In this document: in pieces, positions 50,231 through 58,531 of the stretch
Layout: each line of letters starts with the position of its first letter
Position numbering within the stretch: position 1 is the first letter of the stretch
DNA from: Nitrosovibrio sp. Nv6
Lineage (GTDB): Bacteria > Pseudomonadota > Gammaproteobacteria > Burkholderiales > Nitrosomonadaceae
Direction: 5' to 3'
DNA: 64,000 bases
Assembly (NCBI RefSeq): GCF_900110495.1
Contig: NZ_FODX01000001.1
Location: 124,001-188,000 of the forward strand
Notes under the pieces: generated by a model
Database searches by the model: none
What the model saw: only the letters and a program-made list of their open reading frames with translations
What the model was told of the DNA's origin: nothing
Position numbers and translations under genes: made by a program

Positions 50231-51679
50231 TCAACCCGCTGCTCGCTGTTTTCCCAGATGGCTGTGCTTGCGGGCATAACCGAAATAAACGACGAGGCCT
50301 ATAACGGCCCAAAACAGAAATAATCTTATCGTGGCCCACCCCAGGCTGACGAAGAGCAGGGCGCATCCCGCCATTGCGAGCGGGCCAACAACCCAGATCA
50401 TTGGTGTTTTGAAAGGTCGATGCCGGTCGGGCTCGCGCCGGCGCAGCACCATCACGCCTAAAGACACCATGAAAAATGCGAACAACGTGCCGGTGTTGGA
50501 GATATCGGCCAGCATTCCCACGGGGAACATCGCAGCGAAGAAGGCTACGGCGATGCCCGTAACGAGAGTGACGACATGCGGGGTGTGAAAGCGGTCATGC
50601 ACGCGGGAGAAAAACCTGGGCATGAGCCCGTCATGCGACATCGTGAACAAAACGCGCGTTTGTCCGTAAAGCATCATGAGCACCACAGACGGCAAGGCGA
50701 TGATAGCGGCGGTAGCTACCCAGTTACCAGTGATGGGGTAACCCACTTCACGCAGCACGAAGGCCAGGGGCTCTTTGGATAACGACAGTTCGCTTCCAGG
50801 TTGTGCGCCGACAGCACCCACTGCCGCATAGGCGACGATCAAATAAAAAACCGTGCAAATCGTCAATGAACCGATCAGCCCGATCGGCACGTTTCGGTTG
50901 GGGTTGGCGGTTTCTTCCGCAGCTGTCGAGACGGCATCAAACCCGACGTAGGCAAAAAAAATGGAAGCGGCCGCTCCGAGGACTCCAACCCCGGAAAGCG
51001 GCGTGCCCCAGCCATTGGGCAGCATGGGTTCAAAGTTGGTGGAATTTACGGCAGGGAGGGCGAGAACGATAAATGCTGTCAGGGCGATAATTTTCACAAC
51101 CACCAGAATGGCAGTAAATCTGGCGCTTTTTGCAGTACCTATAATCAACAGAAAAGTAACGAAAACGGATATCAAAAACGCCAGCAAATTGAAACCCCCT
51201 GCGGCGCTTGTGCCGTCCTGCAACAAAATCGTGTCGGCCGGTCCCGCAGTCAGGGCCAACGGTAATCCAAAGTCTATCTCATGCAGAAAGCCATTGATGT
51301 AGCCGGACCAACCCACAGCTACCGCGGCCGCGGCGATCGCATATTCCAGGATTAGCGCCCAGCCGACCATCCAGGCGGTCATTTCGCCAAATACCGCGTA
51401 AGAGTAGGTATACGCCGATCCAGCAACGGGAACGATCGCGGCAAGCTCGGAATATACCAGCGCCGCCAATCCGCAGACGAATCCGGCAATGACGAACGAA
51501 AACATCATACCTGGTCCGGCTTTGCCCGCGGCCACCGACGTCAATACGAAAATACCGGTTCCAATAATAGCGCCGATACCCAGCATGGTCAGGTCAAATG
51601 CCCCCAGTTGCCGCTTAAGTCCCCTAGTTTCGGCTGATTCAAGTATGTGATCCAGGGACTTGACGCGCTCAAACAGCAT
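50231..51679 (-). CDS. APC-family amino acid permease (cationic amino acid transporter type)
   Basis: 482 residues with about 12 transmembrane helices. GIGAIIGTGIFVLTSVAAGKAGP (in part) is the APC substrate-binding helix 1. SYAVFGEMTAWMVGWALILEY (in part), FFAYVGFDAVSTAAEETANP (in part) and the C-terminal RHRPFKTP are typical of the CAT/YfnA subgroup. It probably imports amino acids with protons; the substrate cannot be told from sequence. The downstream secreted-protein gene may be co-transcribed. Confidence 0.9.
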   Translation of the reverse strand: MLFERVKSLDHILESAETRGLKRQLGAFDLTMLGIGAIIGTGIFVLTSVAAGKAGPGMMFSFVIAGFVCGLAALVYSELAAIVPVAGSAYTYSYAVFGEMTAWMVGWALILEYAIAAAAVAVGWSGYINGFLHEIDFGLPLALTAGPADTILLQDGTSAAGGFNLLAFLISVFVTFLLIIGTAKSARFTAILVVVKIIALTAFIVLALPAVNSTNFEPMLPNGWGTPLSGVGVLGAAASIFFAYVGFDAVSTAAEETANPNRNVPIGLIGSLTICTVFYLIVAYAAVGAVGAQPGSELSLSKEPLAFVLREVGYPITGNWVATAAIIALPSVVLMMLYGQTRVLFTMSHDGLMPRFFSRVHDRFHTPHVVTLVTGIAVAFFAAMFPVGMLADISNTGTLFAFFMVSLGVMVLRRREPDRHRPFKTPMIWVVGPLAMAGCALLFVSLGWATIRLFLFWAVIGLVVYFGYARKHSHLGKQRAAG

Positions 51680-51907
51680 TCATTTTCTCCGTAAAAACGA
51701 TCGAGCCGATTCGGTAAATGTCCGATGCTCAAGTGCAATGGGATTTTTCTGGCAAAAATGGCCCATTCTAAACCAGCCACGCGCTTCGTGATCATAATGC
51801 TGTTTTAAGAAAGCCGCGAACCGGCTAAAGTACGGTAAAAATGTAGGGATGAGCGCCCCGGACGGATTAAACTGGGGATCTGTTGGTCGATCACATCAAA
51901 AAAAGCT

Positions 51908-52588
51908 CTATGTAGCCTTCGTCTTCTTCATGTAATGAGGCAGAGACGGAACCCGCCACAGATACCAGGACGCTACGGTTCGATAAGGGCTGCAAAGCAG
52001 GCCTGCACGTTCCATCTCCTTGCGATTGGGGGCGTCATTGAGAGATTTGAGAAAACGATATCCTTCACGAATGCCAAAATCATCGGCGGGCATGATATCC
52101 GTTCGCTCAAGCGTGTAGATCAGCAGCATTTCGACCGTCCAGCGGCCAATGCCCGGCAGTTCGACGAGCCGGGTAATCAACTCATCATCATGCATGCGCG
52201 CCGCAAGATCCCGAGGCGGTACTATGCCGCTTAATGCGCCTTCCGCTATATGCCTTATAGTGCCGATTTTACGTACTGAAAATCCGCACGAACGTAGATC
52301 TTCGAACCGGGTCGCCAAAATCTCAGCGGGGGAGGGAAACATATTTTCCGGATACATATTCAGGAATCTGGCGATAATTGCGTCGGCTGCTCGCGCATGC
52401 AACTGCTGGTAGGCCACAGCTCGGATCAGGGCCTCATAAGGTTCACGCACCGGGTTCGATTGATGCATGCATGACCCGATCGCTGTAATGAGCTGCGCCC
52501 AATCGTTGTCAATCAGCCTAAGGTGACCAATAGCTTGGTCGTAAAAATCAGCGCGAACGCCTGTATCTGTTATTGGTGCGTCTGTCAT
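51908..52588 (-). CDS. DNA-3-methyladenine glycosylase II (AlkA-like, HhH-GPD)
   Basis: 226 residues. HhH-GPD fold: YEALIRAVAYQQLHARAADAI (in part), the hairpin LPGIGRWTVEMLLIYTL, then MPADDFGI with the catalytic Asp (169 or 170). It lacks the extra N-terminal domain of E. coli AlkA, like the short bacterial forms. It removes alkylated bases for excision repair. Its neighbours Ada and AlkB lie 1.7-4.2 kb away. The start overlaps the tail of the NorC remnant. Confidence 0.9.
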   Translation of the reverse strand: MTDAPITDTGVRADFYDQAIGHLRLIDNDWAQLITAIGSCMHQSNPVREPYEALIRAVAYQQLHARAADAIIARFLNMYPENMFPSPAEILATRFEDLRSCGFSVRKIGTIRHIAEGALSGIVPPRDLAARMHDDELITRLVELPGIGRWTVEMLLIYTLERTDIMPADDFGIREGYRFLKSLNDAPNRKEMERAGLLCSPYRTVASWYLWRVPSLPHYMKKTKAT

Positions 52589-52784
52589 CTGAAATGTGGC
52601 TTACGTCCTTATTAATTTCGTAGAACATCCAGTAGAGCAATGGGCAGCGCTCTTCCGAGGTGAGTTTATCTTCATCGGTGATTTCAGCGAAGCGAGTATG
52701 GCTGTGGATCGTCATGCCAATAAAGTTCGCCGCCGCGAGGAATGTGCAGACGACGAAATAAAGTTGTCCCTGTCGCTTGGTCAT
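52548..52784 (-). pseudogene. norC: Remnant of nitric oxide reductase subunit C
   Basis: From ATG 52782-52784 the first about 40 residues read TKRQGQLYFVVCTFLAAANF (in part) and GMTIHSHTRFAEITDEDKLTSE (in part). This is the N-terminal membrane anchor and hinge of NorC-type cytochrome c subunits. The expected CXXCH heme site and the rest are missing: after LTSE the frame turns to unrelated sequence and runs into the alkA-like gene. It is interpreted as the truncated remnant of a nor locus. Confidence 0.6.
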
Positions 52785-52829
52785 TGCAGCCATCTCTCTG
52801 CTGTTGGACGAATTTTAAGATGGTAAAGC

Positions 52830-52955
52830 CTAAATGCCGATGCCCATCCAGTTTGTAATTGAAATCACTGCGGCGTAAAGGATTGCCAATGCTACCAGCA
52901 TCATAATGCTGAAAATCTTGAAGGGAGCAAAATAACGGGACGTTTGACTCTGCAT
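52830..52955 (-). CDS. Small single-helix membrane protein upstream of the NorC remnant
   Basis: 41 residues from ATG 52953-52955 (TGGAAG at suitable spacing) to TAG 52830-52832: MQSQTSRYFAPFKIFSIMML (in part), then VALAILYAAVISITNWMGIG. One transmembrane helix with a short polar N terminus. It sits 46 bases upstream of the NorC remnant on the same strand, so it was probably part of the same operon. Not recognised as a named family. Confidence 0.45.
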   Translation of the reverse strand: MQSQTSRYFAPFKIFSIMMLVALAILYAAVISITNWMGIGI

Positions 52956-53108
52956 GGACGGCTTCCATTAGCGTGCGCTTGCGCGCCGTTGTGTTTTTTT
53001 TAAAAAACATAGACCATACTTCCCTGCGTGCAAGTGCGTAAAAGTTTTTGGTGATTAACCGGGGTGCGCAAGATAGTGTGACGCACATTAACTTAAAGAG
53101 GGTAAATG

Positions 53109-54122
53109 ATGGATATTCATGGATGGGCTGCGCACGGGGCAAAACAGAATCTCGAACCATATATCTATGATGCCGGGTCGCTCGGCTCTGAAGAGGTGGA
53201 GATCGCAGTCGAGCATTGCGGACTTTGTCATTCCGATCTTTCTATTCTCAACAATGACTGGGGCTTGTCCCAATATCCCGTTGTCCCGGGGCACGAGGCA
53301 GTAGGCAGGGTGGTCGCGGCTGGCAGCCAAGTCAAGGGATTGCAGATCGGGCAGCGCGTCGGTGTCGGCTGGAACGCCGATAGCTGCATGCATTGCCACG
53401 AGTGCATAACCGGTAATAACAATCTCTGCCTGGGAGCAACGCCGACAATTGTGGGGCACCGCGGAGGGTTCGCGGACAAAATTCGTTCGCATTGGTTGTG
53501 GGCGATCCCGTTGCCTGATGGGGTCGAAATATCTTCCGCCGGCCCGTTGCTATGCGGAGGCATCACCGTTTTTGCGCCGCTGGTTACGTTTGGAGTCAAG
53601 CCTACGGATCGGGTCGGGGTGGTGGGCATCGGCGGGCTCGGCCATCTCGCACTTCAATTCGCAAATGCATGGGGCTGCGAGGTGACCGCTTTTACGTCGA
53701 CCCCCTCGAAGGCGGACGAAGCGCGGAAATTCGGTGCGCATCGCATAGTGTCCAGTCGCGATAGTGCCGAGATTCTCCAGGCCGCCAATTCGCTTGATTT
53801 TCTGTTTATCACTGTTAATACGCCTCTCGACTGGACCTCGCTACTCAAGACGCTGAAGCCGAACGGGCGCATGCATGTCGTAGGCGCCGTGCTGGAGCCA
53901 ATGCCAATTCCCGCCTTTGACCTCATCATGGGGCAGAAAAGCGTTTCCGGATCGCCAACGGGAGGACCCGCAACAATATCGACGATGCTGGAGTTTGTCG
54001 CACGGCACAATATTACACCGCAGGTGGAACACTTTCCGATGAGCAGGGTGAATGATGCGATTGATCATCTTGTCACAGGAAAGGCGCGTTATCGGGTAGT
54101 TTTGGACGCTGATTTTACGTAA
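53109..54122 (+). CDS. Zinc-dependent NAD(P) alcohol dehydrogenase (MDR/CAD type)
   Basis: 337 residues from ATG 53109, better spaced from AGAGGG than ATG 53106. Catalytic zinc ligands are in CGLCHSD and PGHEAVG, with the third Cys in GPLLCGG. The structural zinc site CMHCHECITGNNNLC has all four Cys. The Rossmann fold has GVVGIGGLGHLALQFA. It resembles the AdhA/YahK group that acts on aldehydes. The gap to the next gene is 161 bases. A role in aldehyde detoxification next to alkylation-repair genes is possible but inferred. Confidence 0.92.
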   Translation: MDIHGWAAHGAKQNLEPYIYDAGSLGSEEVEIAVEHCGLCHSDLSILNNDWGLSQYPVVPGHEAVGRVVAAGSQVKGLQIGQRVGVGWNADSCMHCHECITGNNNLCLGATPTIVGHRGGFADKIRSHWLWAIPLPDGVEISSAGPLLCGGITVFAPLVTFGVKPTDRVGVVGIGGLGHLALQFANAWGCEVTAFTSTPSKADEARKFGAHRIVSSRDSAEILQAANSLDFLFITVNTPLDWTSLLKTLKPNGRMHVVGAVLEPMPIPAFDLIMGQKSVSGSPTGGPATISTMLEFVARHNITPQVEHFPMSRVNDAIDHLVTGKARYRVVLDADFT

Positions 54123-54283
54123 GTAGTCGATTATTTGGCTTGGTCCTGAATGGCTCCACCGTGCAGGAATCGATCATGGAATTCGAAAGCAAGACCCGGA
54201 GTGCGGCAGATTGCTGACGTTGATAAATTGGTACCCTGTTGCCAACTCATGCAACTCATGCGAACTATTGAAAGGAGCATGTC

Positions 54284-55375
54284 ATGACTACGTTAGCGAA
54301 AAAAGACACGCTCGCTGCCGAAACGGTCAGGGATCCCCGTTGGGTCGCCGTTGGAGCGCGCGACCCTGAAGCTGACGGCAAGTTTTATTATGCGGTCAGG
54401 ACCACGGGCGTGTACTGCCGTCCTTCATGCGCAGCCCGCCCGGCGAGGCCCGAGAATGTCCGTTTTTACGCCACACGCGAAGAAGCGGAGGAGGCGGGCT
54501 TCAGGCCCTGCAAGCGCTGCCAGCCGAATCAACCTCCACTGGTAGAGCAGTACGCGGCCAAGGTCACCCAAGCCTGTCGCATTATCGAAGCGTCAGAGAC
54601 TGTTCCAGTCCTGGAAGACCTCGCAAGACGGGTGGGTATGAGCACATATCACTTCCACCGGGTGTTCAAGCAGGTTGCCGGACTAACGCCGAGGCAATAT
54701 GCCGCTGCGCAGCGCGAGAAAAAGGTGCGCAAGGAACTCGGCCGTGGCGGTGCTGTGACCCATGCTATTTTTGATGCCGGCTACAGCTCCAGCAGCCGTT
54801 TCTACGAGAAGTCTAACGAGATTCTAGGCATGACACCGAGCAACTATCAAGCCGGCGGCACCGATACCGAAATCCGCTTTGCCATTGGCGAGTGTTCGTT
54901 GGGATCGATCCTGATTGCACAAAGCGCCCGTGGCATTTGCGCTATTCTCCTGGGCAACGATCCTGACAAGCTGGTACGCGACCTGCAGGATAGCTTTCCC
55001 CGCGCCAATCTGGTCGGGGGCGACGCCGATTTCGAGCAACTCGTCGCCAGGGTGGTTGGCTTTATCGAAGCGCCGAGTATCGGTCTTGATCTGCCGCTGG
55101 ATGTGCGCGGGACCGCATTTCAGCAGCGCGTGTGGCAGGCCTTGCGCGAGATTCCCACGGGTGAGACCGCAAGCTATACCGAGATTGCCAGGCGTATCGG
55201 CTCACCGACCTCGGTGCGGGCCGTTGCGCGGGCGTGCGCAACCAATAAGCTGGCGGTTGCCATTCCCTGTCACAGGGTGGTGCGTCATGACGGCGCTTTG
55301 TCCGGCTACCGCTGGGGCGTCGAGCGTAAGCGTGCCCTTCTCGAGAAAGAGGCGGAAGTGGAGTTGAAAGCATGA
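54284..55375 (+). CDS. ada: Bifunctional Ada: methylphosphotriester and O6-methylguanine-DNA methyltransferase / AraC-type regulator
   Basis: 363 residues. The N-terminal zinc domain has Cys45, Cys49, Cys76 and Cys79 (GVYCRPSCAARPA, FRPCKRC); Cys45 is the methylphosphotriester acceptor. An AraC-type HTH follows (about 95-180, LARRVGMSTYHFHRVFKQVAG, in part). The C-terminal OGT domain has the acceptor Cys329 in AIPCHRVVR. AAGGAGC precedes ATG 54284. Methylated Ada activates its own operon. It overlaps the next gene by 4 bases (ATGA), and alkB follows. Confidence 0.95.
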   Translation: MTTLAKKDTLAAETVRDPRWVAVGARDPEADGKFYYAVRTTGVYCRPSCAARPARPENVRFYATREEAEEAGFRPCKRCQPNQPPLVEQYAAKVTQACRIIEASETVPVLEDLARRVGMSTYHFHRVFKQVAGLTPRQYAAAQREKKVRKELGRGGAVTHAIFDAGYSSSSRFYEKSNEILGMTPSNYQAGGTDTEIRFAIGECSLGSILIAQSARGICAILLGNDPDKLVRDLQDSFPRANLVGGDADFEQLVARVVGFIEAPSIGLDLPLDVRGTAFQQRVWQALREIPTGETASYTEIARRIGSPTSVRAVARACATNKLAVAIPCHRVVRHDGALSGYRWGVERKRALLEKEAEVELKA

Positions 55376-56121
55376 ATACGCTGACAGCGGAATTGCGCCG
55401 TATCGCCCCTGTCCGCGACATTGTAAACCGGGTGAGGTCGCTCGATTGGGGACGGATATCGGGCGATCTGGGTGCGCAGGGCTGCACTGTGATTGAAAAG
55501 CTTGTTTCGGTCGATGAATGTGACGCATTGGCCCGCTTGTATTCGAGGGATGACATTTTTCGCAGCCGGGTCGTGATGGAGCATCATGGTTTTGGCCGAG
55601 GGGAATACAAGTATTTCAGCTATCCGCTACCTGGCGTCGTTTCGGAACTGCGGACGTCGATATATCCGCAACTGGTGCCGATTGCCAACCGCTGGAACGA
55701 AGCAATGGGCGTTGACGCGCGCTATCCCGCCAAACACGCCGATTTCATCAAGCGCTGTCATCATGCGGGTCAGCTTCGTCCGACGCCGCTGTTGTTGCAA
55801 TATGGGTCCGGTGATTACAATTGCCTGCATCAGGATTTGTATGGAGAGCATGTATTTCCGATCCAGATCACCATACTGCTGTCCGAGCCGGGCAGGGACT
55901 TCACAGGCGGCGAATTCGTGCTGACCGAGCAGCGGCCACGCATGCAGTCGCGGCCGGAGGTGGTGCCCCTCAAGCAGGGGGACGCTGTTGCATTCGCCGT
56001 GCACCACAGACCGGTGCAGGGCGCGCGTGGAATATACCGCGTCAACCTGCGGCACGGCGTAAGCCGCCTTCGGTCCGGTCATCGTCACACCGTTGGCATC
56101 ATTTTTCACGATGCAACCTGA
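55372..56121 (+). CDS. 2OG-Fe(II) oxygenase in the ada-alkB operon
   Basis: 249 residues of the prolyl-4-hydroxylase-like, double-stranded beta-helix type. The HxD iron motif is in NCLHQDLYGEH (His153, Asp155), the distal His is probably His228 in RVNLRHGVSRLRSG, and 2-oxoglutarate would pair with the following Arg. FPIQITILLSEPGRDFTGGEF (in part) is the core strand pair. It overlaps ada by 4 bases and is 14 bases from alkB, so it is probably induced with the adaptive response. The substrate is unknown. Confidence 0.85.
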   Translation: MNTLTAELRRIAPVRDIVNRVRSLDWGRISGDLGAQGCTVIEKLVSVDECDALARLYSRDDIFRSRVVMEHHGFGRGEYKYFSYPLPGVVSELRTSIYPQLVPIANRWNEAMGVDARYPAKHADFIKRCHHAGQLRPTPLLLQYGSGDYNCLHQDLYGEHVFPIQITILLSEPGRDFTGGEFVLTEQRPRMQSRPEVVPLKQGDAVAFAVHHRPVQGARGIYRVNLRHGVSRLRSGHRHTVGIIFHDAT

Positions 56122-56135
56122 GGAGGACGAGCAAG

Positions 56136-56789
56136 ATGACACTGAGTCTATTTGAAGATGCAGCGCTATACCAGGCGCAGCGGGAGGAACTATGCCCTGG
56201 CGCAACTGTGCTGCGGGGCTTTGCAGCGCCAAACGAAGCCGCCATCTTTGAAGCGCTTGGGTATATTACAGCTCAGGCGCCGTTTCGCCATCTGATTACA
56301 CCGGGGGGTTTCCGCATGTCGGTAGCCATGACGAATTGTGGTTCCTATGGTTGGGTAAGCGATCTAACCGGCTATCGCTATGACGCGACAGATCCGGAGA
56401 GCGGGAAACCTTGGCCTGGCATGCCTGATGTCTTTATGAATCTGGCGCAAGCGGCTGCGGCAAGCGGCGGCTTCGATGACTTCGAGCCCGATGTGTGCCT
56501 TATCAATCGTTACGAGGCAGGGGCGCGGCTCTCATTACACCAGGACAAGAACGAGCGCGGCTTCAGTGCGCCTATCGTTTCGGTTTCTTTAGGTATTCCA
56601 GCCGTTTTTCTGTGGGGCGGCTCTCAGCGTAAGGACAAGCCGGTGCGCATACCATTGGCCCACGGTGATGTAATGGTATGGGGAGGGCCGGCAAGACTTC
56701 GATATCACGGCATCCTGCCGGTCAAGGAAGGCTGCCATCCTTTGTCCGGGGCACATCGGATAAACCTGACCTTTCGTAAAGCCGTTTAG
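56136..56789 (+). CDS. alkB: Alkylated DNA repair dioxygenase AlkB
   Basis: 217 residues, E. coli AlkB length. The iron triad is LHQD (His135, Asp137) and His191 in RYHGI. The 2-oxoglutarate arginines are in HRINLTFR (Arg208 and the next Arg). MSVAMTNCGSYGWVSDLTGYRY (in part) is the nucleotide-recognition lid. It reverses 1-methyladenine and 3-methylcytosine in DNA or RNA. AGGAGG precedes ATG 56136. Confidence 0.96.
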   Translation: MTLSLFEDAALYQAQREELCPGATVLRGFAAPNEAAIFEALGYITAQAPFRHLITPGGFRMSVAMTNCGSYGWVSDLTGYRYDATDPESGKPWPGMPDVFMNLAQAAAASGGFDDFEPDVCLINRYEAGARLSLHQDKNERGFSAPIVSVSLGIPAVFLWGGSQRKDKPVRIPLAHGDVMVWGGPARLRYHGILPVKEGCHPLSGAHRINLTFRKAV

Positions 56790-56906
56790 TTGGAGAAATC
56801 GTGAATTTTTTTCAGGAATCAGGAGAGGTTAGAACGATAGAACGGGCATTTCTGCAAAAAATGGATGGAGATTGCGGAACTGCTGCAGCTCAACGTCAAA
56901 AAATAG

Positions 56907-56947
56907 TTGCGATTCAATCATTGTTAAGTATAATGCGAATCATTATT
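56907..56947 (+). promoter_or_regulatory. Strong sigma70-type promoter overlapped by a Fur box
   Basis: TTGCGA (56907-56912), 16-base spacer, TATAAT (56929-56934). The 19 bases at 56929-56947 match the Fur consensus GATAATGATAATCATTATC at 15 positions and cover the -10 box and the expected start at about 56941, the ideal place for repression. No protein-coding gene follows within a normal leader length. Confidence 0.7.
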
Positions 56948-56988
56948 ATTCCGTTTGGAAATAATATTTTCAGACACTCGGCGGTTAT

Positions 56989-57043
56989 GCATGAGTAGCG
57001 TGCATGAGTAGCGTAATGCTTTACAGAAAAGCTTTACAGAAAA
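56989..57043. repeat. Two neighbouring tandem 13-bp duplications
   Basis: gcatgagtagcgt occurs at 56989-57001 and 57002-57014; gctttacagaaaa occurs at 57018-57030 and 57031-57043. Both pairs are perfect. They lie inside the candidate small RNA. Confidence 0.9.
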
Positions 57044-57128
57044 AATCGGTATGTGGTACTTTTCTGAATCGCGTCGAGTAGAAAATGCCCGGAATCAGTT
57101 AAAAAGCCCATTATATAAACTATCCGTT

Positions 57129-57159
57129 GCCACTGGGTTCTCCTTTCCCGGTGGCTTTT
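57129..57159 (+). terminator. Intrinsic terminator
   Basis: Nine-base stem GCCACTGGG / CCCGGTGGC with one T-G pair, loop TTCTCCTTT, followed by TTTT at 57156-57159. It ends the candidate Fur-controlled transcript. A second, weaker hairpin (GCCCA/TGGGC) with a T-tract follows around 57169-57200. Confidence 0.8.
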
Positions 57160-57489
57160 AGCCCGCCAGCCCATCCTGGGCAAGCCAGCCATTTTTTTAT
57201 TTGAGAGTTCCAGCCGCTCCGGGCAAGGACCTTTTACCCGTTCCCGAATTACCGGCTGTGAAAATAAGAAAAATGCATCGTTATACCTTGTTATCGACCA
57301 CAGTCCGCGAAAAAATTTAAAGAGTGCCGCCGTCGCATGCCGGCGCGATCGCGTGTGAAAACACTGATCGGAGTAGGCCTGCCAAGGTCTTATAGAGGTT
57401 AATCTTTGATTGCTGGATTGGCTACCGAAAGGAAGGGGTTTTAAAAACAGCTGCGAATGCTTATCCCTCTCATTATTAAATTACTTCGC
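57160..57489. other. 330-bp non-coding region upstream of the siderophore operon
   Basis: No gene is seen. It includes the second weak terminator hairpin and otherwise featureless sequence. The promoter of the siderophore operon should be at its 3' end, but no clear -35/-10 pair was found. Confidence 0.5.
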
Positions 57490-57507
57490 GCAATGATCAT
57501 TATTAAC
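57490..57507 (+). promoter_or_regulatory. Fur-like site of the siderophore operon
   Basis: ATGATCATTAT at 57493-57503 matches 10 of 11 core positions of the Fur 7-1-7 motif (ATAATnATTAT). It lies 20-37 bases before the first gene, whose GGAGG ribosome site is at 57516-57520. Confidence 0.55.
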
Positions 57508-57526
57508 TGACAGCTGGAGGTACTAC

Positions 57527-58531
57527 ATGGTCTTTCGCAATATTCTTGATTGTATAGGTGGAACCCCTATCGTTAACCTCTCCCGCTTATTCAAGGATTC
57601 GCAGTGTGAGGTGTTGGCCAAGCTGGAAATGGTCAATCCGGGGGGCAGCATCAAAGACAGGCCCGCACACTATATTATCGAGCATGGATTGGCCGACGGC
57701 TCCATAACTCCAAGGTCACATATTATCGAAAGCTCCTCCGGCAATTTTGCCATTGCACTTGCGATGATTTGCCGAATACATGGGTTGCAATTCACTGCAG
57801 TGGTAGATCCGAATCTTTCACCGGTGAATCGTCAGATTATTCAATGTTACGGCGGCAATATTGAGCTTGTTACCGAGAAGGATCGCCAGGGCGGTTATCT
57901 GGAAACCCGAATCGATCGGGTCAAGCGCATGCTACGCGAGCAGCCCGATGCCATATGGACGAATCAATATGCCAATGAGCGAAATTGGCAAAGCCATTAC
58001 AACGGTGAGGGCGAGGAAATCCTGCGCGATCTGGATCGGCCTGTGGACTATCTGGTGCTGGGCGTCAGTACCTCCGGCACCATCCATGGCATTACCCGCC
58101 GTTTGCGCGAGGCCTGGCCCGGCATGAAAGTCATCCCGGTTGATGCGTTTGGCTCGGTACTCTTTGGTACTCCACCCGCTGCCCGCGAGTTGCCCGGGCT
58201 TGGCGCGAGCCGTGTACCGGAATTATTGAAGCGCGATGAACTTGGCCAGGTCATCCTGGTAGACGATTATGAGTCTGCGATCGCATGCCGGCAATTGGTA
58301 AAGCATGAAGGAATCTTCGCCGGAGCCTCATCCGGCTCTGTCATCGCCGCTATTCAGCGTCTCTCTGCTCATTTGACGGAGCCTGCACGTTTTCTCACGA
58401 TTCTGCCAGATCGTGGCGAGCGTTATCTGGATACAGTGTACAGCGACCAGTGGTTGTTACGCATGAAGGAGCGTCATTTTTCCCGCATAGCAAAGAGATT
58501 CACCGATACTCCCGTTGGACAAACAGTATGA
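57527..58531 (+). CDS. sbnA: SbnA-like PLP-dependent synthase (L-2,3-diaminopropionate pathway)
   Basis: 334 residues of the cysteine synthase fold II. PLP Lys is in NPGGSIKDRPAHYIIEHGL and the phosphate loop is SSSGNFAIALAM. SbnA-specific stretches recalled from S. aureus are GGYLETRI, NQYANERNWQSHYNG and ILPDRGERYLDTVYSDQWL. Family knowledge: SbnA joins O-phospho-L-serine and glutamate to form ACEGA, the precursor of L-2,3-diaminopropionate. It is the first gene of the operon; its stop overlaps the sbnB-like start (ATGA). Confidence 0.88.
   Translation: MVFRNILDCIGGTPIVNLSRLFKDSQCEVLAKLEMVNPGGSIKDRPAHYIIEHGLADGSITPRSHIIESSSGNFAIALAMICRIHGLQFTAVVDPNLSPVNRQIIQCYGGNIELVTEKDRQGGYLETRIDRVKRMLREQPDAIWTNQYANERNWQSHYNGEGEEILRDLDRPVDYLVLGVSTSGTIHGITRRLREAWPGMKVIPVDAFGSVLFGTPPAARELPGLGASRVPELLKRDELGQVILVDDYESAIACRQLVKHEGIFAGASSGSVIAAIQRLSAHLTEPARFLTILPDRGERYLDTVYSDQWLLRMKERHFSRIAKRFTDTPVGQTV

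Larger units (their letters stand above)
56941..57159 (+). ncRNA. Candidate Fur-repressed small RNA
   Basis: Between the Fur-boxed promoter (start at about 56941) and an intrinsic terminator (57129-57159) lie about 190 bases with no credible reading frame. It contains two adjacent 13-bp tandem duplications and short hairpins (for example TTTTCT/AGAAAA near 57059-57084). A Fur-controlled, terminator-ended non-coding transcript next to a siderophore operon has the layout of RyhB/PrrF/NrrF-type iron-sparing RNAs. No sequence homology to those is claimed; it could instead be a long leader with attenuator. Confidence 0.45.

Noticed and set aside
56801..56998. 65-codon GTG-started frame after alkB
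   Set aside because: It is overlapped by the strong promoter and Fur box, has no ribosome site and no recognisable domain.
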